Source: Chromera velia
Taxonomy: Eukaryota; Sar; Chromeraceae
NCBI GenBank assembly: GCA_018398765.1
Contig: JAHBMJ010002952.1
Span: forward strand, 16,054 to 76,429
Length of the DNA: 60,376 nt
Direction: 5' to 3'
Of this stretch, positions 23,391 to 34,462 are shown piece after piece; positions within the stretch are counted from its first letter, which is position 1; each line of letters starts with the position of its first letter. Both the position numbers and the translations under genes were made by a program. Below the pieces are notes generated by a model that was given only the letters and a program-made list of their open reading frames with translations, was not told where the DNA came from and ran no database searches.

Positions 23391-25918
23391 AAAGAGCAAG
23401 AGAGATAAAATATAGGCTCCGTACGTAGGCATAAAGTCGTTGAAGTAATAGAAGACGCATGCTATCGCTCCATCTCCGCCCTTTATCACTCTATGTTCCA
23501 CTCGCACTTCGTCAGAGAGAATCAGGCATAATTTAATGAATCTGGCCTACCCGGCCCATTCATAATGTGCTGGCAGTAACTGTTACAGGTTTTAAAGAGC
23601 AAGAACAATGTAATAATGCATGTGTTGTAATGGGATGCACCGTTACATGAATACATGTATGCATGGAGTGGAGTAATATGTATGGATGCATGATGTAAGG
23701 CGGACGTCAGACAACTAGCACGCAGGTCTAGGGCTTTAGCCCTAAACACAATGTAATCCTATAATCCTGTAATCCAACTTAATTTTTTTTTTGTTCCAAT
23801 TAAGTTTGGAAGATCTTTTTTTTGCTTCAGCTAACGCCTAAGCATCTGTTCAAGCATATAAGATGAAACAAATTCAGAAAAAAATTATATGTAAAGATGA
23901 AGCGCAGCCTCCTTTAAAGAGTCCTTTTGGTTTTGACCTAGCTGCCAGCACATACTAGCACATCTTTTTATTCTGAAATCTAGTAGCACACACAGACCGG
24001 CCATCATTCCTAGGCGTAGGATATTAAAAACAATAATCAAAAATAATAATCAAAATCGAAAAAAAAAAAAATAATGTGATTCAAATGCAAAAAATGTTAA
24101 GTTTGACCTAGAAGTGGCTACTAGGACTTTTTTGTTATCTAAAAACGTCTTCAAAAATTTAAATAAATTGTTTTAGGATTTATAAAAGCAATTTTATGAA
24201 TTTTGATGAAAACAAATCTAGGGGGGGCACTCTGGAAGGTTATGGTAGATTTTGAGCCCAAAATAACATAAAATATGAACAAAAACAAATTTTTACGAGC
24301 CAGTCCAGCAACCTGGAGCTCCACTTAGTCAAGTTATGTCGAAATCTGATGTTTTTGAAGTGTAGGTTACGTGGTTACTTTGGGTTACCCCCTTTTTATC
24401 TTTGTCATACAAAAAGATTACAGGTTACCCGGTTACGAGCATTTTAAGCTCAGTAACCGACCAAATTTTCAACTTTTAAAAACATTCAAAATAATGTTTT
24501 GAACACGTTTGAATGCTTCTTAAGGGAGGTTATTTCATTTTTTAGGGGGGTCAAAAAAGGTTACGGGTTACCCGGTTACGGGGGGTTGGGGGGCAAAGTG
24601 AGTGTGACATATCATTTTTCATCATTTTTGATCATAACCTAAATTGTTTAACAATCTTGAAGCCAGCTAGTTTTTATGAGTAAGCAAACGTAACTAATCG
24701 ATTGGCACCACTTTTGACTGATGGTTACATGTCACACGTTGTAGAAGGGGGGTGTAGGGTCAGTAACCATGGTGTAACCGGCTGAAGTGCCCCCCCCTAG
24801 AAATAAATTCTAAAGTTAATCTGTACACGATGGGCTGAATTATACAATTTTGTACTTCCTTCTTCAAGAATTTTGATAACTTCAATCAGTATGGGACGAC
24901 CTCCCTGAACCTAACTTAGTACTACTTAAAAGTTTAAGCCGCATTTTTGGATAAGCTTGAAAGTCTGCACCGCAGGCGCGGATCATTTACGGTCTCTTGA
25001 AAGCCAACGCCGCATATCTGGACGGTGTCTTAACCTGCGGCGTAGACGGTCTCTTGAAAAACAATGCTGCAGGTAGAGATCATCTTGATTAAATTTTTTC
25101 AAGTGGTACTTAGGTTCAGGGAGGTTTACGAGACCCCCGGAGAGCCCCAGCTAAAACTTTTTTCTTGATGAAGAAAGCCTTAGACAGGAAAGGCAGCTTT
25201 ACAAAGATTGATGAAATTGAGAAGTTCAGTTTCATTTATGTCTGTCTGGGTGATACAAAGGGAAAACAGAAAGATGACAAGCACTAACAAGTACTTAACA
25301 AAAGAAAAAATAAGGAAAGTCATGGAACCTGTATCCGTGACAGTGGTTTGACCATTTGAAAAAGGAACATCCCGAGGTCGGCGCAGCAGACAGAAGTCAA
25401 AAGAGGGGCCCGGCGGGGCCGGCCTCGATCTGATGGGAGGGAAAAGGGTGGAAGATGGGCTGGTAGAGGGCCCAGGGCCCTCAAGTGCCTTCGCGTGCAG
25501 GTGAAATTATTAAATCAAATTAATAATTAACACTAGAACTAGCACTATAGAACTTAATGGAACCTAGAACAAAACTCAAACCATGCTTTTAAAAATATAA
25601 AAAATCGAAATCAAATATAAAAAAAACTCCAAAAAATAACACTAAATTTTATTATTTGATTTTGATGTCTTAAACCTAGCATCATCCCCTAGTACCCCTA
25701 CGTAGTTTGAATTAATTTGAATGTAAGGTTTACCAAGAGGTTTACCCAGCGTGCCTAGCTAGCGGCCTCATTCTTTTTTAAGCTAGTTTTTAAGTAGGTT
25801 CACATTGGCTCTTTCTGTCAAAGCAAGAATGCTAGAATTTCATTGTGTAATTATTTCTCATTATTTTAATGAATATGATGCCAGGAATACATGCTCATGC
25901 TAATGCTCATGCTGGTGA
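23391..25918. other. Repeat-rich intergenic region, no gene seen
   Basis: Long AT-rich stretches alternate with G-rich blocks. It includes the GGTTAC repeat cluster described separately, and near 25380..25490 a GC-rich patch. No exon, RNA gene or intact element is supported. Confidence 0.5.
24361..24590. repeat. Cluster of GGTTAC / GGTTACCCGGTTAC repeats
   Basis: GGTTAC-type units occur near 24364, 24372, 24382, 24423, 24430, 24559, 24566 and 24573, several arranged as GGTTACCCGGTTAC. Inverted copies (GTAACC) appear near 24756..24780. The units are spread, not a pure tandem array, and no function is recognised. Confidence 0.6.
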
Positions 25919-28900
25919 TCAAAAGCCCAACCCCTTCCGCGGCTTCTTTCGTGGTCGTTTTTCTGTCACACTTCTCAACATTTTCCGCAATTTCCCGTCC
26001 ATGATTTGGCGTTTCTCTTTTGCTTCTGCTCGCTGTTTCCTCGTCTTGAAGAACCTGCAGAGAGAACAGCAGACATACAGAAGATGGTTGTTTATAAGGA
26101 AGGACAAATGAACATCTCATCTGTTATGTACTGCACCAACATCCACAGTATTTTTGATTGATTGATTGAGCAGTAATCAGAGAGCACGAAATACGCTCCC
26201 TTTCTGTTCAATCAGACACTTTGACGCAAGCACCTGTTCCCCATTCTGATTCATGAGCAGTCCCTCTAGCTCGGACCGAACAGTCTCCGTCTTGAATCAT
26301 GATGCCATCCGGGCTGTATGGCTGCTGAGGAAGTTTACTCACTGACTGACTGACTGACTGACTGACTGGCTGACTGACCACAGTCTCGAAGGTAACTCTA
26401 CCGGCTCATCCTTCACAACGATTTTGTCTCTCATCAGATTGACAGGCGTGCTGGGGCTCTTGACTGCATACAATGGGAAGGTGGACGCATGGAACGAACA
26501 AGACATCCAATGCGAAGAACGAAGGGGGGTTGCCGCTGGAAGTGAAGGAAAAAGAAACACGGTGTCGAAGAGAAAGACAGAACGGTATACAGCATCGATG
26601 CCAGACGAAATCCAGCGCACAGTTCTAGATTCTCCAATGCATTCTAAGAACCTCGCGAAGCAGAATGTCTTCTTCACACGCACGGGCATCAGGTATGTGC
26701 TTGGACTGCTCTACGTGCACATGTATTTCAATGCGCTGACAGGGACTGCACGAAAGATCAGTGGACGCTCTTCTTCAAAAGTGGAACCGAAGGAACCGGC
26801 AATGAGGCCTCAGCCTGTCTGAGCCGGGCAGAACGGAAAGCTTCACAATACAACTAACTGACCGATCTGTCCGTTCACAGAGACGAGACCCATCTCAATC
26901 AGGAGACGGCAGCCCTTTGAATCGGAAATTCGACAGTAGGTCAGAGCCGTGCCGAGCTTCTTTGGAAGTTTCTGCAGGGAGAGGGAAAAGTCGGACAGAG
27001 ACACGAGACAAAAAGTCTAAGCGAATCAGCATGAATATAAATTGATGGATGAAATGGTATCAATTGACGGTCTGTTGTTTTTCTGTTGATCGCACTGGAA
27101 CACGTTCAAGTCATTCTCTTCTTTGGTTTCGTGTACGTCTCTGAAGGTCATGATTCGTTCCCCCTCCCGCTTTTTTGACATGTACAGCTTGTGCACAGCT
27201 CAGCTGACCTCGGGGTCGTCCAGATATTCTTCCGACAGAAGCCGCCGCAATTCAGCTGTGCTCACAAGGAAGAGAGGAAGGGGGGGGGGCACAGGCGTCA
27301 ATGGGGACTGCGAGAAATCGTTGCCGACACGCAGGAAAAAAACGGGCAGGCAAGACACCTCTTTGGGCTCCCACACCCGTTCTCTCACGCTTCTCTTTGT
27401 GGACCAATGTGAAGAACACGAGGCATCGATGTGTTGAATCATCTACAGAGCCAGCTTGTATTTCTTGCCTGAGCATGAGATTTGTCAGTTCAGGTTTCTT
27501 GTTCAATGCAGGGAGACATACCCAATAGCAATGGACGATGCCACATAGGAGCTCTATGCAGAATGCAGAGCCATGGGACAGACCGCTTCTGCTACATCGG
27601 TGATGCATTTTCTCGGGCGTACAGTCTTTAGCCGCACAGCCAACAGTGCATCTGAAGAAACGCATACATGCATACCTACGTACGGTTCCTGTGGATCCTT
27701 CAAACAAACAAGTGATGCAGGTCCGGTCCACAAAGACACAATGGCTGGCGTGACATACCGTGGAATCAAACAAACAAATAACGTACTGCCTGTCTGTCTG
27801 ACCTTCATACTCAGGGTCATCCTCCTCCCATGGCTTCTGGTCCAACAGTTCCTCCAGGTCCCTGTTCCTCTTTCGCTTTTTCTTCTTCGGAGAGGGCGCA
27901 GTGTCGTCCAGAGACTTCTCGCGGTTATCCAGAATGGAAACCTGGAGGGAGGGAGGGAGGGAGGGAGAGAGGTAAGAAGGAGGGAAGGCATGCAACGGTT
28001 AATCAATCAGTCTATCATGCACCCAGAACCGCTCAGCTTCCACAATGATCATCCAGACCCTCACTTAGCTTAACGAATGCTCACCTTGTGTCCAAGACCT
28101 CTCCCTCTCTCTCTCTCTCACACACACACACACGCACATTCCCTCACTCTCTCTCTCTCTCACACACACACGAACACTCACACACGCAAACGAAAAAACC
28201 ATGCCGACCTCTCGCTGCTTGAGCTTTCTCAACCTGAGCATCAACTGGATCTGGTCAGAGACCTGTTGTTTCCGTGAGACCTTCAGCATCTGCATCCAAA
28301 ACCGTGGCAGTGAAAAAGAACAAGAAGAGAGATAAAGAGACAGCCAAACTGCTTTCGGGATCGGAGAGCCAAACGTGATGGGAGCGCCCAATCGTCAGAG
28401 GACATCTTTGAAAGCTGAAAGCTAGATGTCACTGCGAAACGAAAACTTCACGAAATGTTCGTGAGAGCCGGAGAGAGGAGAGGAGAGGAGGTGAGCCGAG
28501 CATACAGAAACAGAGATCGATCCGTTATTCATCCGATGCACTCAAGTGTGCCCCCTGCTGCTGGGCCGGTCAAGTCTGCTGCAGAGGAGCACCCACGGAC
28601 CTAACAAGATTGGTCTGACTGTACACGCAAAACAACAAAATCCTCCAATATCATCTTACTTACACCGCTTCACCAACCTGTTCGGGGGAGAGACACCCAG
28701 GGTCCTTCTCTTCCTTTGCCTCCAGCTCCTCAATTTGCCTCAGTCTTTTCTGGAGAGTTCCGAGTTTCCTCGAATTTCGCTTCAATTCTCTGACTACTTC
28801 CCCCTTCTTTTCTTCATACGCTGCGTGGTCTATCTCCTCCCCAGCTTTCCTACCCTTTTTCTTCTTCCCCTTTCCGTCCTCAGCCTCTTCCTCTCCTTCA

Positions 28901-31696
28901 TCCTCGTCGTCGTCATCATCGGAAACAGGGTCGAGGCCTTGGGATTTCCTCCACTCGTTTTCCCGAACAAGCTCTTCCTTCCTCCTTGCCTCCTTCTTAC
29001 GGTCTCTTTCCATCTGCTTTTTGACCTTCTCAAAATCTTTGTACTGAGGCTTTGCGTCAACTGCAAGCTGAAAATCGGAACGGTCGAGCCGACTCCCGTC
29101 TCGTGGAATGTCCTTTTTCAGAGCCGCAACGGCACTCGTCTTTCGTCTGACAGGACCATAAGCGGCAAGACGTTTGAAAGTATCTGTCTCTTCAAAGTAT
29201 GAAAGTGCAGCTTCTTCTTCGTCGTCCTCATCAGAGGTAGCATACTCCAAATCATCCGATACATTCTCAACCTTCAACCCACCCTCTTCTTCTTCTTCTT
29301 CGAATTCTGTCTCTGCAATGAGATTCTCCTCACTCTCTTGCGACTCGTTTTGAGATTCCACTTTCCATTTTCCTTTGTTTTTCTTTTCTGTAGACACACC
29401 TCGTGTCATGGTTGTGACCAACTCTGTGTTGTACCACCAGGGCTCTTCTTCCTCTTCTTCTTCTTCTTCCTCGTCCTCTTGAAGGTCTCTTCTGCCTTCA
29501 TCACGAGCCTTTTCTACGATTCCACCCTGTGCTGCTATAATCCTATCCATTTCTTCATTCATGTCCACGTTTCCCAATTTCCCATCATCATCTTCTTCGT
29601 CGTACTCATCCTCTATGTCCTCTAGGAGACCCAACCTTCCCTCCTCAAACTCGTCCTCTTCCTCGTCCTCGTCTTCCTCCTCGTCCCTTTGTTCTAATGA
29701 TGGAAAGGCAACAGCTTCACTCCCCTCATCCTTCCTTTCCCCATCCCCCTCGCGTGATTCACCTTCAGGAGAACCAGACCCCTTCTCCAACCTCTCCAAC
29801 TCTTCCTTCCCTATCCCTAGATCTTCCCCCTTCTCTCTCAAAAGCTTCAGTAAAGGACTTTCTCCAACCAACTTTGCACCCTCTCCCTCCCCTTTCAGAA
29901 CTTTCTCAAACATAGAATGGCTTGGTGAGAAAAGCTCAGTCCCTTCCCCCCCCTCAAGTCGAGCTTCGCTGGACGCATCTGCAGCAGAGAAGGGGCTCGG
30001 GGGTCGCCCCCCTAGATAAGCGGCATCCTTTGCCTTCTCTGCTTGAATTTCCATTTTTTGACAAAAAAGATCAAAATCGAACTTTGCGTCGTCATCATCC
30101 CCTTCATTGAACTCCCCTCTCTCTCTTCTCTGGTCTCTCTCTCGACTCGCTTTCTCGAATTTAGCACGAATGAGATCCATCTGACTCGGTAGAGAAGGGT
30201 GCCTATCGTAAACCTCCTTCACATACTTCTCAAGATCTTCACGTGCATCCTCCTCTCCTGACTGCGCCACATCCTCCTCCCCCCCTTCCGAACTCCCATC
30301 ATCCTGTCCGCTCTTTTCAACACGCTCCCGTCTGCCCTGACGTAGCTCAGCTTCCACTTCCGCTAGGATTTCCTCGTCGATTCCTTCGTGAACTGCTGCA
30401 CGACTGAGTGAAAACCCAGACTCACCCGTCGCCTCACTCTTTTCTTCCCCTGACGGAACGATCGCCCCCACTCTCTCTGTCTCTGCAATCTTCCAACCAC
30501 CCCCTACGGTAGCCTCCACAACCTTTCCGCCCTTGTTTGCAACCTCCTCCATCATTCTCTTATCATCTGGGGACAGTTTTTTCCCCTCCCCCGTCTCAGC
30601 TTCTTTGAGAATCTCGGAGATCATCTCTCGATCGCCTCCCTGAATTTCCCTCAATTCCTTTCCCGCAGTGGCGAATCTCTCCTGAAAGTTCAAAAGAGCC
30701 GCAAGGTCCTTTGACGTGCCCTCATCAGCCCAAAGACCTGAAAGACCTTTCTTCTCTTCAGGGGACAACAGAGAGGCACGGTGCTTCATCTCATCAGTGC
30801 CTTCCCTCTCCACCCATTCCCAAAAATCCACCTCCCTCGTTCTCCCTTCCTTTTTCGAACCTCTTTGTACGTCATTTCCAACTTTCTGCTTCCCCCTTTT
30901 CTCCTCCCTTCCCACTCTCTCTTCTCTCTCTTCTTTCAGATCCCACCTCTCTTCCTCTTCCTCTTCTTCCTCTTCCTCCTCCTCCTGGTCAAACAGACCC
31001 TTCAGGGAAGACGGTGAAAGAGAAGAATCAAGTCTCTTGAAGTCACTAGGGTCAACTCGCATCCCCACTCTGTCTCTTGCAGGCACCCCCTCGAGAATGC
31101 GGGGGTCGAAACTGTTCAAGAATCGCTCCCCTTCCTCTGTCCTCCTCCTGATCTCTAAATCCTCTTCGCTCAGTCGCGCTGTCGGGGCTGAGAGAAACTC
31201 TCTCGCCTCTCTCTCCCTTTGTTGCTCCCGACGAGCCGCCTCTTGAGGACTCAAATTTTCGCTCACTCGCATCAGCTCTCGAAGCTGCACAGACGGATGG
31301 ATGCACAAGCGAACAGACGGGCCGAGACACAGACAGAGAGAAGAAGAAAAGGAAATAAAAATGAAAGAAACTTGAAACTCTGCATGTTGGTGCTCGGAGA
31401 CCCGAAAGCCAGCTCCGCCAAATAAAAGCCATACATCCCACCCAGAGATGCAGGACACAAGAGTGTCATGTGGCCCTCTACCTGCGTGCCTATCTCTGCG
31501 TGCGTAGGAAGAATCAATGGAAAAGTGCGGGGATATATTTCCGGTAAGTGTTGAAAAAAAGAGTCGGCAAAGCAAACATTTGTCCAGCAGGAGAAAGTGA
31601 GAGAGACACAACCGTACAGACGGTCTGCAACAGATGCACACGAGACGCAGACGCGGGCCCAGGAGGCGGGGACCAGCAATCGTTCAACGCAGGGAC

Positions 31697-31734
<38 letters not shown>

Positions 31735-31996
31735 CGAGAAAGCGAGAGAGGAAGCATTGACTGACCCCCTCTTCTGAGGAGATGCTTTTCTCTCCTGCCT
31801 TTCCGATGCCGAAAGACGCCCACGCGTCCTCCTCACTGTCTTTCAAGGAGGCACTCTGCACTTCTTTTTCTGCTCGGCTTCTCTCATCTCCTCCAGGAGA
31901 GGATGGGGACTCTGGAAACAGGGGGATCTCTGGAGTTGTCTCGTCTTCATCGTCGAATACTGCATTGACACCACACGCACACACGCACACACACAC

Positions 31997-32036
<40 letters not shown>

Positions 32037-33384
32037 NNNNNNNNNNNCACACACACACACACACAGAGGGGGTGGGGGGGGAGGGGAGAGACAGAGACCT
32101 CTTGATGCATACCGTGGCTCATACAAGGAAGAGAACAGCCACAGGGAACCGGACTGTCGCAGCAACGCACGGGCCCAAACCTCCGGCAGTGGACATGATG
32201 GGGAACCGCGACCGACAGCCTGTGCGCGTGAGTTACAGTACACAAACCATGTATGCAGAGAGAAAGAGCAGATGGATGATGGATGCGAACAAAGCTGTAA
32301 AGTCGAACGGAAATTTGGGAGACAAAAGGAGGACGTACAGGAGAGAGACGGGGAGTCGGCGACATCCAGTTCAGTGACTTCGCTAAGGCGTGAATTTCTG
32401 GCCAGATCACGGAGGGCGCGTCGTTGAGACCGTGGTGATGCTGTTCTGCCTTCACCCGTCTCCTCGTCACCATCCGGTTCCTTTCTGTCCCCCTTTTCTC
32501 TCTGTGAAGGAGAAATGGATCCAAGAGAGGAAGAGAGACCACTGGGCTCCCTTGTTGTCTTCTCTGTAAGAGCGTCTTCCATTTCCTTCTCTTTCTGCCT
32601 TGCTATCTCTTCATCAGCAACTGCCTCTGCCAGTCTCAGCTGCAGGTCCTTCCGAATGCCCCCGCTGGACTTCCTCAGTCGCTGTAGCTCGGCACGAAGT
32701 CGGGGGATTGGGAGAGAGGCAAACGCTGTCTGGAGCTCTCGAACTCTCTGTTGTCGATCCTGTCCTTCTGCATTCACAACGGACATTGAAACACCGAGGG
32801 GGGCGGAACCGAAAGGGCACAACAGTCAAGAAGCAAAGTCAACAACACAAAACAGGCAGACCTCATAACGCGGCTACTGACGCACGACGAGCGATGAAGT
32901 GCAGGCAGATGCTACGCTCTGCGACTTTCCTGTCCGCTACAACCAGTTAGCCCATGAAGACCGTGCAACATTCCGAAGCATACGACATCATTTCTGTTCT
33001 CAAGAAAAAGGAGACGGCTAGCTTTCAGGTTTGCGTTTCCGTTATCGTCAAATCTGTCCATCCTTCTTTCTCACAGCTTTGTACCCTCGTCTCCACGCCC
33101 CCCCACTCCACCCCACCCCACCAGCAAACAGACTGACCGAAGCCTTCCACCTCCACAGGGCCCAGGTCCAACAGACCGTCGAGGACACTCCCCATGGACA
33201 GCGCACTCACTGGAGAAGGGGAAGAGCGGGACCGGCTGGCTCTTTCCATCCTGTGCTGTCTCTTTTGTTGCTTCCCACGAGACGGCTTCAAGCTGAAAAC
33301 CCGAAACCCCTCCACATCCCTCCACCAGAGGAGGCACAAGGATAGAAACAAACTGGAGACGGAGAAAGGAAAAATAAACTTCAT
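25919..33384 (-). CDS. Predicted plastid protein: SAP motif, very acidic centre, C-terminal S4 RNA-binding domain; 10 exons, 1357 aa
   Basis: Exons are 33384..33138, 32767..32339, 31959..31766, 31284..28678, 28289..28209, 27941..27803, 27255..27209, 26971..26863, 26463..26379 and 26054..25919; every phase matches. Residues 1-26 are a signal peptide (FSVSSLFLSLCLLWW), followed by GFRVFSLKPSRGKQQKRQ and a serine/arginine-rich transit-like stretch, so plastid import is inferred. A SAP-like motif (LPIPRLRAELQRLRK.., about 100-133) suggests nucleic-acid binding. The 869-residue exon 4 is dominated by Glu/Asp runs. Exon 8-9 residues (about 1258-1310) form an S4 domain: RISDSKGCRLLIEMGLVSVN then GQIVKSP and DKIVVKDE. 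A basic tail follows. Plant pTAC3 also pairs a SAP domain with acidic sequence, but I know of no S4 domain there; a role in plastid transcription or ribosome/RNA work is conjecture. An in-frame TGA past exon 7 is noted in the findings. Confidence 0.75.
26340..26378. repeat. GTCA-type microsatellite directly at a splice donor
   Basis: On the minus strand the intron after exon 9 starts GTCAGTCAGCCAGTCAG and continues in GTCA/CTGA units. The donor hexamer GTCAGT is therefore repeated many times, which could allow the splice site to slip by whole units. Confidence 0.8.
31690..31735. repeat. GA dinucleotide repeat in an intron
   Basis: A run of GA units lies in intron 3 of the SAP/S4 gene. No other content is recognised in it. 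Confidence 0.85.
31970..32066. repeat. CA microsatellite containing an 11-N assembly gap
   Basis: CA/GCAC units surround an unresolved stretch of Ns at 32037..32047. It lies in intron 2 of the SAP/S4 gene, so the true intron length is unknown but no exon is lost by my model. Confidence 0.9.
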
Positions 33385-34462
33385 TTCTTTATCGCAGGTT
33401 TAATTTCAAAGTTTTTCTCCCACAGCCTCAATTGCCATGGGCATACACGGATCAAGGTCACAGTCCGTGGAGGTCGCTGCCCCAGAGCTAGATGTGCCGT
33501 TCTTTGTCCTGAGTCCAACTGACTGAGGATCGAAGCGAAGCAACAGCGTCTCTGGTGTACGGAGACTTCCGAAACAGAGTCACACGCTGTGTACCGAACT
33601 AAAGCTGAACTGCAGGACGAGCTCAGAACGTATTGGCCATGGTCCACCTGCATGCTGAATACAAGACAACTGTCAATAGAGTTGGGCTCTGATGCTGCCT
33701 CCGATCCGGCTAGCTTCTTCTTTTTCCATCTTTTTCCGTCATCGAAGAAACAGCTGCAGAGACGGCTTGCATGGCCTGGCGCGGCCCATCTTTGGGGACC
33801 GACCAAAATGGACGCCCCAAAAGGCCGTTATGCCCCGTAACAATGCCATAAGCCGGGATTGTCGCCCGTCGCAGCTTTGCATGCATGGGGACCGACGTCC
33901 CAAACGGCCCCCGGGGCATAAGCCGGGATTGTCGCCTGGCCGGCCCAGCTTTGGGGACCGACCAAAATGGACGTCCCAAAAGGCGGGGCATAAGCCGGGA
34001 TTGTCGCCCGGTCCACCTTTGCATGGGAACCGACCAAAATGGACGCCCCAAAAGGCCGTTATGCCCGATCGGCCCGCGCGGGCGCTCTGGCGCTGGCCGG
34101 TCCCGGGGCCGCGTGGCACCACGTATACGAGACGCGCGACCTCATGAGGTCAGATCTCAGCTCTAGATATATATGTAATAGATCTCTGCATGGATCTGTG
34201 ACACCTTTTTCCATCTTCAATGCGCACAACTGAGACAGTGCTTTCTGCTTCAATGCATGAGGGCGCAGCCACCGGCGGCTTTTCACTTACCACAATTAAC
34301 GTAAGTCCACATCTTCAAAAGTGGTGAATCTGTGTCGAAAGAGTGTACCTCCAGTTTCTGTTGCACAGCGGCGGTGTTGCTTGTAGGTATTGCATCATCT
34401 TGCGACACGTTCACGGAGTCATTGCGTCACCTGCAAAACAAAAAGAGAAAGAACTGAACAGA
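33385..34462. promoter_or_regulatory. Divergent upstream region between the SAP/S4 gene and the giant gene
   Basis: About 1.08 kb separate the two head-to-head starts. The left 400 bp show no motif I can name. The centre holds a GC-rich tandem repeat (33791..34075). The last 400 bp lead into the ATG chosen at 34463. An upstream in-frame ATG at 34343 exists but its N-terminus looks non-coding. Confidence 0.4.
33791..34075. repeat. GC-rich imperfect tandem repeat, about four units of 70-85 bp
   Basis: Four units start with TTTG near 33791, 33877, 33951 and 34018. Each contains GGGACCGAC or GGAACCGAC, usually CAAAATGGACG and CCCAAA. The first three also carry ATAAGCCGGGATTGTCGCC. Units differ by small insertions such as GCATGCAT. 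The four units are phased but not identical, suggesting an old array. Confidence 0.8.

Noticed and set aside
23740-23790. Telomere-like or tRNA-like sequence near TAATCCTATAATCCTGTAATCC
   Set aside because: Only three imperfect units are present and no cloverleaf can be drawn; it is not a telomeric array.
29561-31246. Ser/Pro-rich plus-strand frames
   Set aside because: They are the complement of Glu/Asp-rich codons in the long acidic exon of the SAP/S4 gene.
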